NCBI GenBank assembly: GCA_005406025.1
Contig: BGZK01000075.1
Coordinates: 62,001 to 126,000 of the forward strand
DNA length: 64,000 nt
Direction of reading: 5' to 3'
From: Eumeta japonica
Lineage: Eukaryota; Arthropoda; Insecta; Lepidoptera; Psychidae
A model generated the notes under the pieces. The model was not told the origin of the DNA. It did not search any database and saw only the letters and a program-made list of their open reading frames with translations. The position numbers and the translations under genes were made by a program. Positions 1-12,300 of this stretch are shown in pieces. Each line of letters begins with the position of its first letter. The stretch's first letter is position 1.

Positions 1-390
1 TAATTCCACTGTCTGTTCCGATTTTGGTCTCGTTCTCTATTCCAATCCCAATTCTGCTGTAAACTCCCAGTTCGATTCAATTCCATTTCTGAAGTCGATG
101 CCGCTCTCGATTATAATTATTCGTTATATCGATCAATGTACCCCATAGTTTTATTCTCGTGAAATACTATGTTTATTCTGTTACGTATTGTCTTGTTCAC
201 TTAAGTAGGTGCAATAATAGTTGTATTGTTTGTGTGAGTACCACTATCGCTTACAGTTTGATGCCGATCCCAGGCCCAATCCTGATTCTGTCCCCAGTGT
301 CACTTTTCGCCCTTGATTTCGAGGCCAGTTCCGATATCATTTCGGATTCCGTTTCGGTTCATGGTTCCAGTTTTGATTCCGGTCTATAAA
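1..390 (-). repeat. Degenerate GATTCC-type repeat tract (Helitron-like family body), truncated by window edge
   Basis: The + strand is a run of degenerate hexamer-like units such as ttccgatt, gattccg and ccgatcccagg. The same texture makes up the 3' half of the element at 25093-26275 and, on the other strand, of that at 15046-16163. Orientation is assigned by that comparison. A 76-codon frame from 159 is a by-product of the repeat and lacks coding character. The left end is outside the window. Confidence 0.5.
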
Positions 391-1386
391 GACACAACGA
401 TCGAGAAGCAACTATTCCATTACTAAACTCAATTGCCGAAAGTTCTTTGCCACTTTGCTATTGGACGAGCATTTTAGTGCTATGGCAATCCGCATGTCAG
501 TTGCACTAACCTACTTCGTATTAGTACTAATGTAGCAAAACAAATTTTTGAATGTTATAAATCTTCCGATGAAACAATATTGATATACCAGACTTGTATG
601 TTTATCCGGATGATCATAAATAACATATTCCTTAGAAACCGATAAAAATAGAACTTGTATCGTCCCTTCAAAGATTTATAATAAAAAAAAACTAACCAAA
701 ATCGTAAAATCTACACAGACACGTAAGTGAAGCGAAAAAATCCACCGTGCCTATTATAATAGTATAAGATTACGCATACATATTTTAAAATCTGCACAAA
801 ATCAAATAAATATTAAAAAACTTAAAGTCACGCGTGAAATATCGGAATCAAATTCTACGTTTCAGACTTAAAGAATAATTTATACCATTTAAAGGCTAAA
901 ATAGCTTTTTATGCGAAAAAAATTTTTAGAGTCGGTGCAATAATTTCAAAGATTATTTTTTACAAATATAAAATTACAAAGTTTACCTCTTCACATATCA
1001 ATATAGAGCTCGAATTCTGTACATTAAAGCAACACTTTGCTTGTAGGTTTCGTAGTTCCATCTTGTTCGTGCTTTTGCACGTCGCAGTCTCATAATATCG
1101 CCTTTTCTTGATTGTTTATAATAAAATTGTAAATACGTGTTTCTTATGTGAACGTCTGTACTTAAGAATCAGAAGGGGCGATGGGTAAAATTAAATTATG
1201 AAAATTTTCTCTCCATTGTGTAGGGTGTCGTTGGATAGGTTATGGTTTTAAGTGAGTTTCTCTTGAAAGTGTACATTTTTCGACTTATTAGCTTTAATAA
1301 CTAGCTTATTAGCTTAGTCGTTAGCTTTGAATTTTCCCACTAACTCTCCAACAATGCCTGTTTGAAAATCAGCGTTTTAAATTTAC
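391..1386. other. AT-rich stretch, nothing recognised
   Basis: No reading frame above 60 codons, no splice-bounded exon and no recognised repeat. Homopolymer A/T runs are common. Confidence 0.5.
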
Positions 1387-1440
1387 TTTTTAACCGCCTT
1401 CAAAAAAGGAAAAGTTTCTCAATTCGCTTGTATTTGTATT
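1387..1440 (-). repeat. GAAGTCGGTTAAAAA-type dispersed repeat end, first copy
   Basis: Reads tttttaaccgccttcaaaaa then ggaaaagtttctcaattcg, the reverse complement of the repeat terminus seen at about 54815-54842 and 63100-63134 (cctcct..tttgaagtcggtta). A second, more decayed end lies near 1900-1925 (ttttaaccgacttcttaaac). I know this terminus as common in lepidopteran genomes. The body of the element further right is too decayed to bound. Confidence 0.55.
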
Positions 1441-4400
1441 ATGTTACCTCAGAAATTCATTGTCATAAGCCATTTTAAAAATTATTTTGTTTTTAGTAAC
1501 AAAGTATTTTCAAGGCGGTCCCATTTTAATTTTATTGGTATTGTATCTTGGGTTTTGAATATATAACGGAAACTCCTAAAAATCGAATAGGAAAAGTGAT
1601 ATTGGTAACTTATAACTTACGACTTATGACTATCCAAGACTAGTTAGGTACTTCTTACCGAACTCCTTAGCGACAACAAGCACGAACGTTGAAGGTAGAC
1701 ACCAGAATTTTGTAATTAAAATATGCAACTTAGCCGTTTTTCTTTGGTTTCATGAGATTGGCATGAGATGTACTGTGGTTGTAAATGATTTTAATGGTAA
1801 TATTCATAAATCCGAATCCGAATTGTGTGGTCATTTTTGTTAGAACACGGATTTCGTTAGCCTCCTTGTTTCAGTTAGAGATCTGTCGTCATGTGGTTGT
1901 TTTTAACCGACTTCTTAAACAATTTGTTGTCATCCAAATCTAACAATACCAACCCTTCCAAACTTTCGACACGACTTAAGGCAATATACATTTATCCTTT
2001 TACTAATTTTTTATTAACCAAGGCTTAATTCACATTCAAAGTAACTAAATAAATTATAAAGTTGCGATTACTCAATAATTAAAAAAATATATAAAACAGA
2101 CTTCAAAAACAACTCATTCGTTATTTTTGGAGTCAGTTCCAGCTAAAGCAGGGCAAAAGAATATATAATTTGTAAACGTGAATATGACACGTTAAATACT
2201 GAGTCAAAATCTTTTAGACGCTTGTCTACGACATGTAGTAGAATGTAGCATGCAACCCACCGCTGACCCAGGAATCTGTTCTTCCACTACGAGTCCTCAT
2301 TCATCGTATGAATATTGATTAGAAAGGATTGACAGTTATCAATTATCTAAACAAGTGTTAGTTTTATAATTATCTTAACCGCCAATTAATTTTTTTACAA
2401 TCACTACATACGCTTCATGCAAATTAGGCACATCTTCAGAAAAATGCAGACGGTCTTATCCATCAGGGTATCAAGAGTGCTAAAACTACCAACAGATGCG
2501 CTCTCAATCACCTCACCTGACGCAACTCATGCAGAGAATGGTACATCAAAGATGACACAAGTCCCCCTCCACCAGCAGTCACATACAATAACTGATGGAT
2601 ACGCTGGTCGGTTATCACAGAATAACCATCATACACGAACACCGAGCGTTATTGAATGCTTCCTTATGATAATTTGAGCAATGATTTGGTGATGGTTATT
2701 TATCATTTTCCGTTCTTTATTTATTTATTTTTAAATATTCCTACCGTTCCGAGACAAATTTGTGCCCGTATTAATTTATATTGATTTTCTTTCTACTTAT
2801 AAGGAATAATGCTGTAACTGTTTATTTTAAACTTAGCGCGATTACAAATTTCGTGCTATTTTGAGATCGGTTAATAGAGTTACTTCTGTAGTGGTTCTAA
2901 TGAACGCTAGTGGACAGGTTAAATACTACTTTCCTGTTGTCTGCACCATATAATAAAACATATAGGGACCATAATTTGCATCAGAGAGATTCTTAAATCC
3001 ATTCATTGTATCCATGCAATTTAAAATTTATCAATACATCTTTGTAACGCAAGCGTGAGTACGAGTAAGTATTCGCTCTCAGCCTTCACTTAGTTACACA
3101 CAATAACTCTGGAAATGCATGGCATACCTGTGCTTGCAGCCGGTTATATTCCTAGAAATCTATTTGAATGCAATATTTAGGCTAAAAAGAGAATGGAGGT
3201 TTACAGTAACTACTTAAGTGAATTAGTTATGGTCCATTATGTTTATTGTCCCTCGACGAATTGAAGCAGAACATTTTTCAAGTTGTGTTAGACTTACAAA
3301 AAATTAGACAACAGTATATTTAGAAGTTTAAGAAACTTATAATATTTTATTGTAGTTTTTCATGATAGCTTTTTCATTGTATATGCACTATACTAAAATT
3401 TTAAATAATCCACTTGTTTATTTAATCATATTTAGACGAATACTTCAAACACTAGTAACAGCGATTTGTTAATTATAAGCAGTACATAATTGGCGAAATC
3501 CACTCCTTGCTGGAGCGACTTGAGTAGATTTGACAAACAAAATACAGAAGTATTTATGTACAAGATAATTCTTTTTTATATTAACATTATTTTTTGGGCC
3601 TTTCTTCCATTCCAAATAAATACTTTTTGCATAAGTTTTTTTAGCAAAAAACTATAATAAACCTAGTTTATTGACCGTAATCAAAGGACTATTAAAAATT
3701 CTTAATTATATAATATAATAGAAAATAAATATGAGTACTACAATCAAATATTTCTTTCCAAAGTACCCAAATTTGACTACATACAATTTAAAAGCACGAC
3801 GAAATTTACATGTGACCTTATAATATTAATTTACCTATTTTATTATTGTTTAAAATTATAAATGATTCGAAGGTATAAATCTGTTCGCAAGTAGAGAACC
3901 ATAGAGGATTTCCGCCATGGTCAGATTTTTTTATTACCATTGTAATAATAAATTATCCCAATAAAATAAATATAAACACAAAAAAGTTTAAAATATAGCA
4001 ATCTGTATATTAATTTTTTTTTGTAAAATGGTTAATGATACTTCGTCGTTGTTTTGAAATGATAAAAAAACCGGTCAAGAGCAAACCCTTACTATAAAGA
4101 AATGCACTACAAATGAAAAAAAATATGTTGTAATACTTTTTTCCATGTTTTCCGCACAAAGTAGGTATAGGTACTAAAGTTGCCTATAACTAGAGAAACA
4201 AGTAGGTACATCGACTATTACTCTTGAACTAGTGTAAGATAAAGTACACCCGCAAAAGAGCGTATCTTCATGGTACTTAGGTCCTTTTGTCGAGAAGCAC
4301 AGTTCTTCAGCAATAACTCCTAAACGGTATATTCGATCATGTTCAAAATAATTTTCGTTAAAAGTATTATTAAGCGTTACCATTGTGATTTTCGCATATC

Positions 4401-4737
4401 TTTTATACATACGTTTAGACATTTTTTATACATAGGTTTAAAAGAGAAAGGGGGACACAATTTCTGCTATTTTCAGAGCGATCATTTCCCAAAATATACA
4501 ACTAATAAAAAAAATGCTTAAAACCTTTAAAGTGTTTTTAAAAGAACTGTCGAAATATGTGGCCTACGTTGATGTTTGCTGAAAAAAAGTTACCGTTACA
4601 TGTATGACATGCCTCCTTAGAAAAAATTAATATTTATTACTTAACTATCAAACTAAGTAGCGGCTTATACAATACATCTACACTATAATTTTCATCAATA
4701 TACATCTTGTAGGTTTTAAATAAAATGCCTGTGACAT
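1441..4737. other. Intergenic or intronic DNA without a supported gene
   Basis: AT-rich. The longest frames (2417-2677 +, 4174-4422 -, 4339-4521 +) show no domain, signal peptide, splice-site support or codon bias. They are treated as chance. At 2715-2740 there is a tttatttatttattttt tract of the kind left by minus-strand retroposon tails, but no body is recognisable. Confidence 0.4.
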
Positions 4738-4860
4738 ACGGACGGACGGACGGACGGACAAACATGACGAAACAATATGGATTCCGTTTTTGCCATTTTG
4801 ACTCGGTACACTAAAAATAGCGCGTGTCAGCTCCGTAGCACTATTAGAGTACGAACCTTA
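4738..4860 (+). repeat. (GGAC)n microsatellite plus 'ttccgttttt' dispersed repeat
   Basis: Five tandem ggac/cgga units around 4738-4760 are followed by attccgtttttgccattttg and a cggtacactaaaaa segment. This matches a very common insect repeat in which a GGAC-type microsatellite precedes a 'gttccgtttttaccatttt..ggaaccctaaaa' block (recognised from general knowledge). Confidence 0.6.
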
Positions 4861-4888
4861 AGAACAATTTTTTTAGAATATATACAGT

Positions 4889-5180
4889 AGGCAAAAGAGG
4901 TTAATAAATGCATCTCTTGCAATACTGAGAGCATTTATATACTTTTAATCATATTTATTAATATTAATTTAATAATGTATATAAATAAGTTACGTTACAT
5001 AATAAAACCTTGAAATTCCAAATTCCACATTGAGCGATTGGCAACAGTGGTGACAACGTTCAAAATAATATATATCGAACGCTTATCTGTGTTAAACAAT
5101 GGAAGAAAAATTCATATCGCATAAGATGCGCAAATACGCTGTGCAGAGAAGCAGCTTTTGCTATGTTGCCCCTCCCGATA
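4889..5180 (+). repeat. Dispersed repeat family Q, copy 1
   Basis: About 290 bp aligning by eye with 44867-45158 in the same orientation. Shared blocks in order: tcttgcaatact; atatacttttaatcatattta; acataataaa; ccacattgagcgattgg (ccacattaaacgattgg in copy 2); ataagatgcg near the right end. No coding content. Probably a non-autonomous transposon; terminal repeats were not resolved. Confidence 0.65.
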
Positions 5181-5860
5181 AATTTTCTATTAATAACACT
5201 CGATTTCTTTCCTCATCTGATTTCCGTACCGCGGGCTGTATATGAAAATCGATTTTTAATAATAATAATGATTTAATACTGCATTATACGAAACAAAAAT
5301 TGGATCTTTCTCATTTTTGCTTTATATGTATATATCGTTATATAATAAATTGTAATCAAAATAATCCGTTATCTATTAAAAGTGGAACTGGCATTCGATG
5401 GATTTGCTCGGTCGTGACCGGCCGCGCTGCACGCGGCGCGGGCGCATTCCTGGCCGTCTCGAAATCCACGGAGAGAGGTTTTAGAACGGGCGTACGGTTT
5501 ATCTCTTTGTGTTTATTTAGATACTATACAATGCGAGTCCCATATATCCATACATACACAATAGTGTTTACCAACGACATACAAAGTTTTTATCTGTTTT
5601 TAGCTATTGCCCTTCCGAATTAGCTTGATAAAATTGGCCGAAATTTATGTATACTAGTATGTTTAAGCGGTCTTAAAACCGTACATTGTATGCCTTATTT
5701 GGCCATTTCGATTGTGTGGACATATGCACATGTCGTTCTATCCGAATTCAGTTTCAGTACCTAAACAAATATTGTAAAATTTGTTTCTTATGAAATTCTG
5801 ACAATGCGTACTTTGTTATTACGTAATTTCTGTACAAACAAGTAACAATATATATGTATA
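5181..5860. other. Non-coding stretch with a small GC-rich block
   Basis: A CpG-rich block at about 5395-5500 (gtgaccggccgcgctgcacg, then gcgcgggcgcattcc) stands out from the AT-rich surroundings. A 107-codon frame across it uses a TTG start and has no recognisable domain. The block could be a promoter or an old exon; I cannot decide. Confidence 0.35.
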
Positions 5861-6217
5861 TACAGGATCTCCCAGAACTCAACGTCAAGCCGAAACGGGG
5901 TGACAGGATTGATCATAACCATCATGAGAAAAATCAGAAAAAAAATCTATCCCATGCAGTTTGAAAATTATGAGCATTTTAAGAAAAACCTAGAATTTGG
6001 TCAAACTGTAATCATTTTTCAGTTATTGTGGTTAATTTTTATTATTTATTTCATTTAAACTTTGGAACCATAACCCTAAATAACATATCTGAATGACAGT
6101 CAAAAATAATGACACAATTGCCCCAAGTTTCCTAGAATTAAGACTAATTTGTTAAACTATGAATTTAAAATTTTCAAAATTTGTCGACTTTGAAAGGCCC
6201 TCCTCCGTATACAGGAT
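5861..6217. repeat. Short repeat bounded by 'tacaggat' ends
   Basis: Begins tacaggatctcccagaactc and ends at tatacaggatacg. The opening resembles the tacagggtgtccca motif that begins many insect repeat elements (established knowledge). The interior is non-coding. The two ends repeat rather than invert, so the class is unclear. Confidence 0.4.
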
Positions 6218-7169
6218 ACGTTTGGCGGGATATTTTGGCATGGGTTATATGTTCCAGCAGGCAGCGGCGCACGCACCATGGACAACTTAAGAAGAAATAT
6301 TATAAACTTTGTAAGAATGATAAATGAATTAGGAATATATTTTTCCGTTCGCCGTCCCCTTTGAGGGATTCCCTTACTTACTTCCTTACTTCTTCGTGGT
6401 GATTCCGCAGGTAGTTATCGTTCTGCGCCGGCGCCGAAGCTCGCCGGGGTTCCGCTTGGCCTTATGAATTATAAATGTAATCTAATATTTATATCGGCGC
6501 GCGAATGAAACTATTTTGATCCGGCAACGGCACGCTAATCGCAATGGCTGATTGGACGACGGAATTTAAAATTAGGGCTTACACGCGCCGTTGACAGGAC
6601 TCCTGTTGTGCTACGTTTTAGAGTATTAGTTTTAGTTGATATTATCGTGTATTGATAATGGTTTTGGCCCAGTGGTTTTGATAGTATATCGTTTACGCAT
6701 TTGTAAGAATGTCTATGGTGAATCGTTTAAAAACTAGAAATATAGTTTGTTTCTCGATTCAAGAGACAAATGATATAAGTACAAAACCACAAAATTAAAG
6801 TAAATTTGTATCCTCTTAACCTTGAAAACTACTTATTCAGAAAAATAAAACTTTTCATAACATTCAAATTATTCTGAACTAGTTGCATTGCATTTAAAAC
6901 AATTTCTATATTGTTGTACTTTGAATTGTGTTACAAATACTCAAAGATTATGTGAATCATCCACATAAGCAAAAGTATGACATGAGTTGTACCTACAAGC
7001 ATTAGGGAGACATTTCATCCTGGGCTTGCTCTTTGTATATATTATCAAGAGGTAAAGAAAAATAAAAGGATTCTGAATAAATACACGACAATTAATTTGT
7101 ATAGTAATTGAATTGCAAATAATATTTCTAATTACAATTTAATAAAAATTCGTAATTTATGAAGATAGT
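6218..7169. other. Non-coding stretch with one weak first-exon-like site
   Basis: At 6278 an ATG in good context (gcaccATGG) is followed after 11 codons (M D N L R R N I I N F) by GTAAGA at 6311, a usable donor. A GC-rich block follows at 6425-6600. The support is too thin to call a gene. Nothing else is recognised. Confidence 0.25.
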
Positions 7170-8370
7170 TTGACATATTTAGTCGGGGAAAAAGGTTTTA
7201 CAAGTACAAAGATGCAGTAATATCTCTTTGATTGTACTGTTTTTATCTGGCTAGTTTTAATATAATTATAAAGATTAATATTTAAAAAAAGAAAATTTGA
7301 AGTAAGTATGGTGTGTCGCCATGTAATGTAGAAATTCGACACAGATTTAGTTTCATTATAAAAATATGGAATTATGCGACACAAGCCACGAAAAAAAATT
7401 GTGACGCATATGGACCTAAGGCAGTGTCGGTAAGAGCAGCACAAAACTGGTTTAAGCGTTTTCAGCCTGGTAATTTTGATGTCAAAGGTGAAACTCGTGC
7501 TGGTCGACCTGTTACGAATAAAATCGATGCCATTTTGGAAAAAGTAGAATAGCATCAGCGTATTAGATCTTACAACATAGCTGACAAGCTGGGGATTGAC
7601 CACATAACAGTTTTGACTGATTTAAAAAGAGCTGGATAAACAAAAAAGCCTGATATTTGGATCCCACAATTGAAAGAAATCTAATGAATAGTGTTCTCAT
7701 TTGTGACATTGTGACTGTATTGGAACATAATGAAACCGAATCGTTTTTGAAAAATTTGATTACTGGTGATGAAAAATGGATTACCTACGACAAGAACGTG
7801 CAAAAAAAAGATCATGGTCAAAAAGCAAATACTCAACAGACTATAGCGAAACCCGGATTAACTCGCGATAAGTTTATTCTATGTGTATGGCGAAATTGGA
7901 ATGGCATTAATCATTATGAGCTTTTACCGCCGGGCAAAATCATCAATTCAGATCTCTACTGCCAACAGCTGATCAGACTCAAGTAAGAAATAAAGAAAAA
8001 ACGGCCGGAATTGATCAAGAGAAAGTGTTTGTTTTTCACCATGATAGCGTCAGACCACACACATTTTAGCCCCTCAGCAAATATTGTGAGAGTTTGGTCG
8101 GGAAGAGTCAATGCATTCACCATTTAGTCCTGACCTAGCACCATCAGATTTTCACCTGTTTTAGTCTTTTCGAAATTCTTTAAGTAGTATTAGGTTAACA
8201 TCAAGAGAGGACTGTCAAAACTACTTGTCACAGTTATTTGATGAGCAATGGTATTAAGTTATTACCTGCAAAATGGCAACAAATTGTGAACAAAAGGCAT
8301 ATACATATTATAATTAGATGTAAATTAAATACGATGAAAAATTGTCTTATAATTGTGTATAAAATATAAT
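7170..8370 (+). mobile_element. Mariner transposon copy A, degenerate
   Basis: The left end (acatatttagtcggggaaaa) resembles the terminus of copy C (tattacattggggaaaaa). After the coding region the tail gatgaaaaattgtcttataa parallels copy C gatgaaaaattatcttgtat, but the expected right terminal repeat is replaced by unrelated AT-rich sequence. The length of about 1.2 kb fits the mariner standard of about 1.3 kb with a lost right end. Copy C at 57381-58645 is the same lineage in opposite orientation. Confidence 0.85.
7343..8180 (+). pseudogene. Mariner transposase pseudogene (copy A)
   Basis: A Tc1/mariner superfamily transposase would excise and reinsert the element. Recognisable pieces in order: the helix-turn-helix region with AQNWFKRFQPGNFDVK and AGRPV at about 7435-7515, ending at a stop at 7550; the linker SYNIADKLGIDH near 7570, with another stop; TGDEKWITYDKN carrying the first catalytic Asp at 7768-7770; HHDSVRPH with the second Asp at 8043-8045; and SPDLAPSDFH with the third at 8147-8149. 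All three acidic residues of the D,D34D triad survive, but at least four in-frame stops or frame changes break the gene. The longest intact part is 7657-7986. It cannot encode a working enzyme. Confidence 0.85.
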
Positions 8371-8713
8371 TTTATATTACTAATAATATCAATCGTAATG
8401 TAATGCGATACTTCGTGAGACATTCAGGTGTCTACCCAAATTTTTTTTTAATGTTGTCGTTTGAAAGCTAGTCCTTTTATTTACCATATAAAAGTTACAG
8501 TTATTAAACTCAAAATATGATACAGTTCCGAGAACACCAGATATTGGTGATTGTGAATTTTCACGATTGTGTATTTTTGGTGTACTGTACAACGACTTGG
8601 CCCAGGGTACCATTCTTCGTGAAATATGTCTCTTATTATTTTAAAACGTAACTTTCTTGAAACACAAAATGGAAACGAAAGCAGAGTACCTGAATAATAA
8701 CAATATGTTACGG

Positions 8714-8754
8714 ACTAAAGTATTATATATGTTACGGGTATATAATACTTTAGT
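8714..8754. repeat. Perfect 16-bp inverted repeat, 9-nt loop
   Basis: actaaagtattatata (8714-8729) and its exact reverse complement (8739-8754) enclose tgttacggg. No reading frame or known element explains it. It may be a cruciform-prone site or an RNA hairpin. Confidence 0.8.
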
Positions 8755-9157
8755 AGAATGAGGAAATGTATCGAAGTGAATTCATTATTATTATATATCT
8801 CTGGGTCATCATTAGAATGCATAGAATTTGCAGTACACTTTGTTGATGAGGCTTATACGTCCTAGCGTCTAATTTATGCAAATGCACTTAATGATGTCCA
8901 TTTTTTTTCGTGGATTAGAAAATATGAAAGAGCCCCTCTTGTATTACCTAACCCGTACGCGCCCTGTAGGACTTGTACTGTCCGAGCGTAAAGGGCTTAA
9001 GGACAAATTCCTCCATGTGGAATTAAAAATATTGTGGGAGGATACTGCTCTGCAGCGGGGTGACAAAAACCCGACACGCACCCACACGCTCTCACACGAC
9101 ACGAACACACGACGACTATCAATGTGCAGATTTAATACGGAATCGTTTAATTGAATT
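8755..9157. other. Unannotated stretch
   Basis: A 92-codon frame at 8876-9154 (+) overlaps a moderately GC-rich block (8955-9120) but has no motif, signal sequence or splice support. It is not called. Confidence 0.3.
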
Positions 9158-9359
9158 ATACCCCATCATGAACTATTTCGTTGGTCGAGCTATTATTTCT
9201 AATTATATCAATCTGGCATTGATTAATACAAATTAAGTTCGCAAAGCAGCCTTTCCACTCCGCCAGCGTACATTCCAGCTGTCCGAACGGCCGACGCGGA
9301 AGTGTGCCTACATGTTTGTTACAGCTATCGGCGGTCGTGTTGTACCATTGACAAACCGA
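9158..9359 (-). CDS. Possible cysteine-rich exon (weak)
   Basis: On the minus strand a good acceptor (gtacttttcacag) at 9360-9372 is followed by an open frame starting S V C Q W Y N T T A D S C and running through C N K, L E C T L A E W K G C F A N L and I N Q C to a stop near 9158. Six cysteines, three tryptophans/aromatics in a GC-rich core (9240-9330) and mostly G/C third positions look exon-like. No convincing donor follows, so it would have to be a terminal exon, yet no AATAAA was seen just beyond. It would join in phase 0 to the minus-strand exon candidate at 17247-17291. I do not recognise the protein, and chance is a real alternative. Confidence 0.2.
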
Positions 9360-9372
9360 CTGTGAAAAGTAC

Positions 9373-12300
9373 ATAAATGTTATTGTTTATTTGTTACGGC
9401 CCATTGTGTACCCGGTACGCGGAAAGATCGATGGCTTGGAACTGTATTGAGACTTCTTTCTCTGATTGCTACTATTGATTTTTTTTTTATTTATAATCGA
9501 CAATTGCGTCGACGTGGAAGCAACGTGATACGATATATATTTTTTTTGCGGACATCTAACACTTTGATCGGATTTTAGTATTGTTCTATTCGTGTGACTT
9601 AATTTTTTTTTAAATTTGATATTAATTGTTTTCTTCAGAGGTGCTGTAATGTACAGCATTAAGCTGATACAATACAGAAAAAAAAAATCAATTCTAATCG
9701 TATATTTTTCCAGTGCGTATTTTTTGCCGAGAAAGGTCACCGAAAACCCAACGTAGCGAGTTGTGATCTCAAATTATTTATTATCAAACAGGTCCCGCGG
9801 ACAGAGCGTAGCCGTGGAACGGATTTGATATATTGTCGCGAGTTTTATTGGTTTGTCATTACAAAGCTATTATTACTATGAGGTGAATAAACAACCGGAT
9901 CCCGCTCCGACTGGTGATGTCGATCGCTCGTTAAATAAATAGTGGAGCCAACGAACTCGCTGTTTCTCCTCTGAAGTGTTGTATTGTATCCTCGGTGTTT
10001 TTGAGGTTCCTCAAGTGTATGATTTTTTATTATATCACTACGCATTTATAGATGTTCCATACTTTTTCGTCGGAACGAGCGTGATTGTTGGTTTTCGTAT
10101 AAATAATAAGAACAATGTTCATTTCGTTAATTCTTTTTTTTTTTTTGTTTTTCTGCCTCGTCTATTACATCCACCCCAATTAAAGGAAGTCGACAGCTTT
10201 CTATTGCAGAAACCGACAGGTGTGTGGTATTTCCAGGCAGAGGTACGAAGAACTTAAAAGTTTTGAAGATCATATATCAGTTGGATTTATATAGTAGGTG
10301 ACGTAAGAAGACCTACATTTAAAACAAAGACTGACTGAAGCACATAAAAAGTTGACAAATATTTGCTATTGTCGACGACTTTTGAACTTATGCGTGATCT
10401 TTTAGATGCGTATTTTATATGATCTTTTAGATGCGTATTTTATTATGAAACAGGTAAATATTTAAAATAAACTAACTTAATAATTCTAATTTAATTTTCA
10501 TGTTCGAAAATTCTAAAATACCTAACAGTACTATTGTAGCGCTTAAATAACTTAACATCCACTTAAGGAATTCGATCCACGTCAGTAGTTATGCACGAAT
10601 GGATGAATTAATCACTGTTACAGAAGGTGCAATTAAAACTACTCACGTTACTAGTTACCTACCAATAAAACCAGAGACAAATCGTTTAACACGTTAATTG
10701 AGTGAAAAGATTGTTTGTTTATAATTAAAGTTTTTATAAATGTAAATATACTACTTTAAGTTCTTGGTTTTATTTTATGACAGGCAATTTTATGACGAAT
10801 ACAAGGTAAACTGTAAATTATTAAATTTTATTGCACACAAATTAAGTCTTTAACGCTTCTCGATGGCAGTGATAAATAACCAACAAATAGTCGAATATAC
10901 AAAATATCTTTCTGAAAGTAATTTATGATTCTCAAAGATATTTTTTGGTAGGTGAAACATTAACCAATGGTTCTCTACATTTAAAACATACTTCTACGAT
11001 TTCTACTAGATCTAAAATAACGAATACAATAAACATTTTTGGATAAAATTAGGTTCATTCCATCCTCGCATTTTCAATCTCGTATGTCGATAAAATTTGA
11101 ATACATTGATTCGATGTTAAATTAATGTCTGTCTACTTGTCAGCGACGTAAATTTTACCAAAAACTATAAAAAGACAATTTACTTTCACATCGTATAGGC
11201 ATAGTTACGTCATGCTGTCTGTTTGTCGTTATTTAATTAGTAATTGTTACCTAGTCACAATAGGTACATTTTGTCATCGCTTAAACATAATTATACTTTA
11301 CAATTTCGTAATATACGCCTTAATACATCTTACCTTTATTAAATTTAAATGAAATAAAACACTTGTTCTTATTCTTTTTAAAGAGAATATAAATTCTAAT
11401 AATCATAGATAGCAAACCATATTTATGAAATAATAAATTGGCATCCTGAATTACGGTGGAACGAATTATGTTATAGAACTTTATTATCTCAATACTTATT
11501 TCGCTTAATTGTTATTACATTTATTACACGAAAACCTTCAATAAAACAATATTGAGATGTGGATAAAGTTTAATATTTTTGTGGACTCTATACGTATTGT
11601 TAAGAAATTGTGTTGAAACCCTATAGTATATCAAAAAGAAAGAAAAATGTTAATCATGTTTACTGTCCACATCTAAGCTCCAAATTACTGGATATTTAAC
11701 CGATAGGTATGGGCAAAACATTTACGCTTTAACTTAACTTTTTGTCTTCATTAAATTATCTACTTTAGTTGCAATTACTGTTAAGTTCATGAAATGACTA
11801 TAAAGTAGTTTCAATGAGTTTTAATTTTACTTTAATTTAAAAAAAGAATTTGTAACACCCAATAATAATAATGATAGACCTAATAAATCACTCTTCGCTT
11901 CTCATAGTTCACACCTCATTACAGCTCTGCGGTCAAAGACATCTTGTCTTTGGTCGGCTCTATTTCATGGGCTATCCGAACTAAAATTTAATCAAACATA
12001 TTTAGTTTGTTTATTGCAACGTGATCACACGTTTCTTGGTAAATAATTTTAATAAGAAATTTTCTACAATATTTAATAGTACGATAACGTTTTAATTGTA
12101 AACTGTAATAGTACAATACTTTATCTACGACCACAAAAAATTAATACATAAGCAAAAGGTAACCACCATGTTTCTTTCGTAGATACAAGAGGGCTCTCCT
12201 TTTTATTTTGTAAACGTGTGAAATTTCATGGATGCTCCACGCTTTGCCCAGAAATGCACCTCGCGTCGATTCGCAACTTTTGCGATAATATGTACCATAC

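Noticed and set aside
4738..4760. (GGAC)n run as a novel microsatellite
   Set aside because: It is the usual start of a widespread insect repeat, so not novel.
5300..5623. 107-codon frame over a GC-rich block
   Set aside because: Starts at TTG, changes composition midway, has no domain and no splice sites.
7157..7603. 148-codon minus-strand frame
   Set aside because: Antisense shadow of the mariner transposase remnant on the plus strand.
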